From positions 1 through 18,598 of the forward strand of contig JAOPVD010000279.1 in NCBI GenBank assembly GCA_025966295.1: 18,598 nt of DNA, read 5' to 3'. Source of the stretch: Frankiales bacterium. Its GTDB lineage: Bacteria > Actinomycetota > Actinomycetes > Mycobacteriales > SCTD01. The notes under the pieces are model-generated. The model was not told the origin of the DNA, searched no databases, and worked only from the letters and a program-made list of their open reading frames with translations. Made by a program: the position numbers and the translations under genes. Below are positions 16,188-18,598 of this stretch, piece by piece (the first letter of the stretch is position 1; every line of letters starts with the position of its first letter).

Positions 16188-16462
16188 GACGGTTCCTCTC
16201 CTCTGTCGGCGCGGCAGCTTCGCCGCCCCTGGCGGGCCTGACGTACGCCCCGAGGAGGGCAGCGGCGAACCAGCTCTCCGGGAGGTTCGAGGGGCCGGGC
16301 CTGGAGGCACCCGTCGACAGTCGCAAGCCGGCGCCCCCGGGCGCATGGTCCTCTGGGGTCCAACGGGCGCAGCCGACCTAGCCTGCGAGGGCAGGGCAGG
16401 TTTGAGCCGGACCGAGAGGCGCAGGTTTTGCCCTTGGACGGCCTACCGCTGGGGGAAACGGC
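16188..16462. promoter_or_regulatory. Divergent regulatory region between the hsp20 operon and the PucR-type regulator
   Basis: These 275 bp hold no gene and must contain the promoters of both directions. On the hsp20 strand, the leader holds a 5-bp hairpin (16211-16226) and a CTCCTC tract (16252-16257). That tract can pair with GAGGAG of the ribosome-binding site (16198-16203). GCAGGTTT occurs twice as a direct repeat, at 16396-16403 and 16421-16428 (25-bp period). I found no HAIR (CTTGAGT-N7-ACTCAAG), no CIRCE and no convincing -35/-10 pair on either strand. The regulator's own ribosome-binding site GGGGGA is at 16451-16456. Confidence 0.6.
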
Positions 16463-18160
16463 ATGAGTGGCCCGGGGCTTGCACCGGACGACATCGAGGC
16501 GCCCTCGCGAGGTCACGTCTCCTCGCTGCACGCGCTGTTCGTGCTCTCGATGATGATGTTCACGTCGCGGGAGAGCGAGGAGATCCTCCGGCTCTGCGCC
16601 TCCTCGGTCGGGTCGCTCGGGCCGCTACAGGCCGAGGCCGCGTACGTTGCAGGCGCCGGCTCGATCAAGCCGGTCGAGATCGGCCAGCCCGCGCCGGCCG
16701 GGCTCCGCACGGACCTGGCGGCGCTCGGACCGGCCGGCGGCAGCGTCGACCTCCCGGGCCGGGAGTGGGCCTGGTCGTTCCCCTTCGTGGGGCTGTCGGG
16801 CTGCCGCGGCTACCTGGTGATCAGCGCCGCGCGGCAGCCCACGAGCTACGAGCGCTTCCTGCTCGACGTGCTGGTCCGCCAGACCGCCGCCGCGCTCGAG
16901 AACGCCGGCCTGTACCGCAGCGCACTGGAGCACGCGCAGACGTTGCGGCTGCTGAAAGAGGAGCGGGAGGCCGTCAACCGGGAGCTGAGGCACACCGTCG
17001 AGGACCTCGAGCGGCGCACCCGCACGCACGAGCTGCTGACCCGGGCCTCCTTGGCCGCGGACGTCTCGTCCGCGGTCGCCAGCGCGCTCCACGACCTCAC
17101 CGGCCTGGCCGCGGCGGTCGAGGACCGGTTCGGCAACATCCTTGAGTGGGCCGCGGCCGTGGGCACGCCGACCTACGACCCGCTGCCGGACAGCGAGCGC
17201 GCCGAGCTCAGCCACGCGGTCATGGCGGGCGCCGGCCGACCCGTGCGGGACGGCCGACGGCTGGTCGCCCTGGCCCGCCCGGGCAACGAGACGCTCGGTG
17301 CGGTGGTGCTGCTCGACCCCGACCGGGTCGCCGGCGACTACGAGCTGTTCGCCCTCGAGCACGCCTCGACCGTGGTCGGCATGGCCCTCGCCCACCGCCG
17401 CAGCCTCGTCGAGGTGGAGCTGCGGATGCGTCGGCAGCTGATCGACGACCTGCTGACCGGCACCGACGACGGGGGCGTGATGGTGCGGGCCACCGCCGTG
17501 GGGCACGACCTACGGGGTCTGCACCGGGTCGTCGTGCTGCGCTGGCCCCAGGCGTCCGACGAGGACGTGCTGGTCACCGCCGCGGAGCGTGCCGCCACCC
17601 AGCTTGAACTGAAGGCCCTCGTGGCGCGCCGGGCCGCCAACGTGGTGCTCGTCGTCGGGGGCGACGTCGACGGGCCGCGGCTCTACGAGCTGGTCAGCAC
17701 CGAGGTGCGCAGCCGGCACGGGGCCATCGGCATCGGCGGCCCGACGGAAGGCACGAGCTCCCTGCCACGCTCCTTCGACGAGGCGCAACGGGCGCTCGAA
17801 CTCCGGAGCAAGTCCAGGTCCCCGTACGGCGTCACGGCCTTCGACGACCTCGGCATCTACCGCATCCTCGCCGGCGGCGAGCGCGGCGGTGAGATCGACG
17901 TGTTCGTCCGGCAGTGGCTGGGCCGCCTGCTCGACTACGACCACAACCGGCACGCCACGCTGGTCGAGACGCTGGCCGAGTACCTGGACTGCGGCGGCAA
18001 CTACGACCTCACGGCCGAGACCCTGCTCATCCACCGCAGCACGCTGCGCTACCGGCTGCGGCGCATCCGCGAGCTCACCGGGCTCGAGCTGAGCGACGTC
18101 GACAACCGCCTGAACCTGCACGTCGCGACGCGGGCCTGGCGGGTGCTGGACGACACCTGA
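16463..18160 (+). CDS. CdaR/PucR-family transcriptional regulator with GAF-like sensor regions
   Basis: This 565-residue regulator has an N-terminal GAF-like region (about 20-150), a coiled-coil linker rich in Glu and Arg (about 152-190) and a second sensor-like region (about 205-310). A CdaR-type GGDEF-like domain (about 340-450, ending with the typical SFDEAQRALEL at 437-447) follows. The C-terminal PucR helix-turn-helix spans about 498-558 (LVETLAEYLDCGGNYDLTAE, then LIHRSTLRYRLRRIRELTG). The family responds to small metabolites, but the ligand here is unknown. The start ATG has GGGGGA (16451-16456) 6 nt upstream. It is divergent from the chaperone operon, a common arrangement for a local regulator, and is followed after 16 bp by the YceI-family gene. 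Control of either neighbour is inferred only from position. Confidence 0.88.
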   Translation: MSGPGLAPDDIEAPSRGHVSSLHALFVLSMMMFTSRESEEILRLCASSVGSLGPLQAEAAYVAGAGSIKPVEIGQPAPAGLRTDLAALGPAGGSVDLPGREWAWSFPFVGLSGCRGYLVISAARQPTSYERFLLDVLVRQTAAALENAGLYRSALEHAQTLRLLKEEREAVNRELRHTVEDLERRTRTHELLTRASLAADVSSAVASALHDLTGLAAAVEDRFGNILEWAAAVGTPTYDPLPDSERAELSHAVMAGAGRPVRDGRRLVALARPGNETLGAVVLLDPDRVAGDYELFALEHASTVVGMALAHRRSLVEVELRMRRQLIDDLLTGTDDGGVMVRATAVGHDLRGLHRVVVLRWPQASDEDVLVTAAERAATQLELKALVARRAANVVLVVGGDVDGPRLYELVSTEVRSRHGAIGIGGPTEGTSSLPRSFDEAQRALELRSKSRSPYGVTAFDDLGIYRILAGGERGGEIDVFVRQWLGRLLDYDHNRHATLVETLAEYLDCGGNYDLTAETLLIHRSTLRYRLRRIRELTGLELSDVDNRLNLHVATRAWRVLDDT

Positions 18161-18176
18161 TCCTGAGGATGAGCCC

Positions 18177-18598
18177 ATGACCGGCACGCATGCCAGCGCC
18201 ACGACGCATCCCGAGCTGACCGGCGACTACGACCTCGACCTCGCGCACTCGCGGCTGGGCTTCATCGCCCGGCACGCGATGATCACGAAGGTACGGGGGC
18301 AGTTCCGGGAGTTCGAGGGGTGGCTGCACCTCGACGGCGGGAACCCGACCAGGTCGCACTGCGAGGTGCGCATCGACGCCAAGAGCATCGACACCGGGAA
18401 CGCGCAGCGGGACGAGCACCTGCGCAGCAACGACTTCTTCGCGATGGACACCTATCCCCAGATCACGTTCAAGAGCACGGCGGTCGAGCCCAGGGGCGGC
18501 GACCACTACCAGGTGACCGGCGACCTCACCGTCAAGGGCATCACCCGACCGGTGCCGCTCGACGTCGAGTTCAACGGCGCGGCCGTCGACCCGTTCGC
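18177..18598 (+). CDS. YceI-family protein, 3' end beyond the window
   Basis: This is a 140-residue N-terminal part of a lipocalin-like YceI protein; the gene continues past the window end. Family features are YDLDLAHSRLGFIARHAMITKVRGQF near the start, the segment AKSIDTGNAQRDEHLRSNDFF, FPQ-like YPQITFKST, and YQVTGDLTVKGITRPVPLDV. Known members bind isoprenoid-type lipids such as polyprenyl quinones. There is no signal peptide, so this one is probably cytoplasmic. The ATG at 18177 has GAGGA (18165-18169) 7 nt upstream; the ATG at 18169 is ruled out because it stops after three codons. The 16-bp gap to the PucR-type regulator suggests one transcript. Confidence 0.9.
   Translation, partial: MTGTHASATTHPELTGDYDLDLAHSRLGFIARHAMITKVRGQFREFEGWLHLDGGNPTRSHCEVRIDAKSIDTGNAQRDEHLRSNDFFAMDTYPQITFKSTAVEPRGGDHYQVTGDLTVKGITRPVPLDVEFNGAAVDPF

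Noticed and set aside
16188..16462. HAIR, CIRCE or SigB-like (GTTT-N14-16-GGGTA) promoter motifs
   Set aside because: Only fragments with wrong spacing or several mismatches were found; none is strong enough to annotate.

Overview
This window is chromosomal DNA from a high-GC actinomycete. The overall base composition, the heavy use of G or C in third codon positions, the frequent GTG starts and the gene families all support this. A Geodermatophilaceae-like soil actinomycete is plausible, but that family-level placement is an impression and not a demonstrated fact. There are no rRNA or tRNA genes, insertion sequences or CRISPR arrays, and composition is even across the window, so nothing suggests recent acquisition.

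Layout. Positions 1-2723 (+) hold the 3' end of a type II topoisomerase B subunit followed by a complete A subunit, most likely topoisomerase IV parE-parC. The pair ends at a strong hairpin (2739-2776) that probably terminates both parC and the convergent cold-shock gene (2790-2996, -). Next on the minus strand come a small Cys-rich protein and an RsbW-like ATPase (3148-3767). They are followed by two unrecognised membrane proteins on opposite strands that overlap tail to tail by 31 bp, and by an MFS transporter (4668-5873, -). The MFS gene is divergent from a STAS-domain gene (6092-6559, +). The divergent region contains a long hairpin with perfect 17-bp arms (5903-5973).

The core of the window is a minus-strand run of ten tightly packed genes from 16187 down to 6567. 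In transcription order they are: small heat-shock protein Hsp20, a GSP17M-like membrane stress protein, DnaK, GrpE, a CbpA-type DnaJ, a CbpM-like MerR-type modulator, ClpB, a zinc-ribbon thioredoxin, a UBP-type zinc finger, and a flavoprotein with cyclic-nucleotide-binding, glutaredoxin-like and thioredoxin-reductase-like parts. Eight of the nine junctions overlap or have a gap of 6 bp or less, and five are ATGA overlaps. The only larger gap (29 bp, before dnaK) carries a strong ribosome-binding site. This looks like one stress operon that joins a complete disaggregation machine (sHsp holdase, KJE foldase, ClpB disaggregase) to a thiol/flavin module. The terminal flavoprotein appears to have lost both expected redox CxxC motifs (SPDS and YAAT in their places) and a key cyclic-nucleotide-binding Arg, so it is probably not a simple reductase for the neighbouring thioredoxin.

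Divergent from the operon (16463-18160, +) is a CdaR/PucR-type regulator with GAF-like sensor regions, followed 16 bp later by a YceI-family gene that runs off the window end. The 275-bp region between the regulator and hsp20 is the only sizeable place for the operon promoter. It shows no HAIR or CIRCE operator, but the hsp20 leader could mask its own ribosome-binding site.
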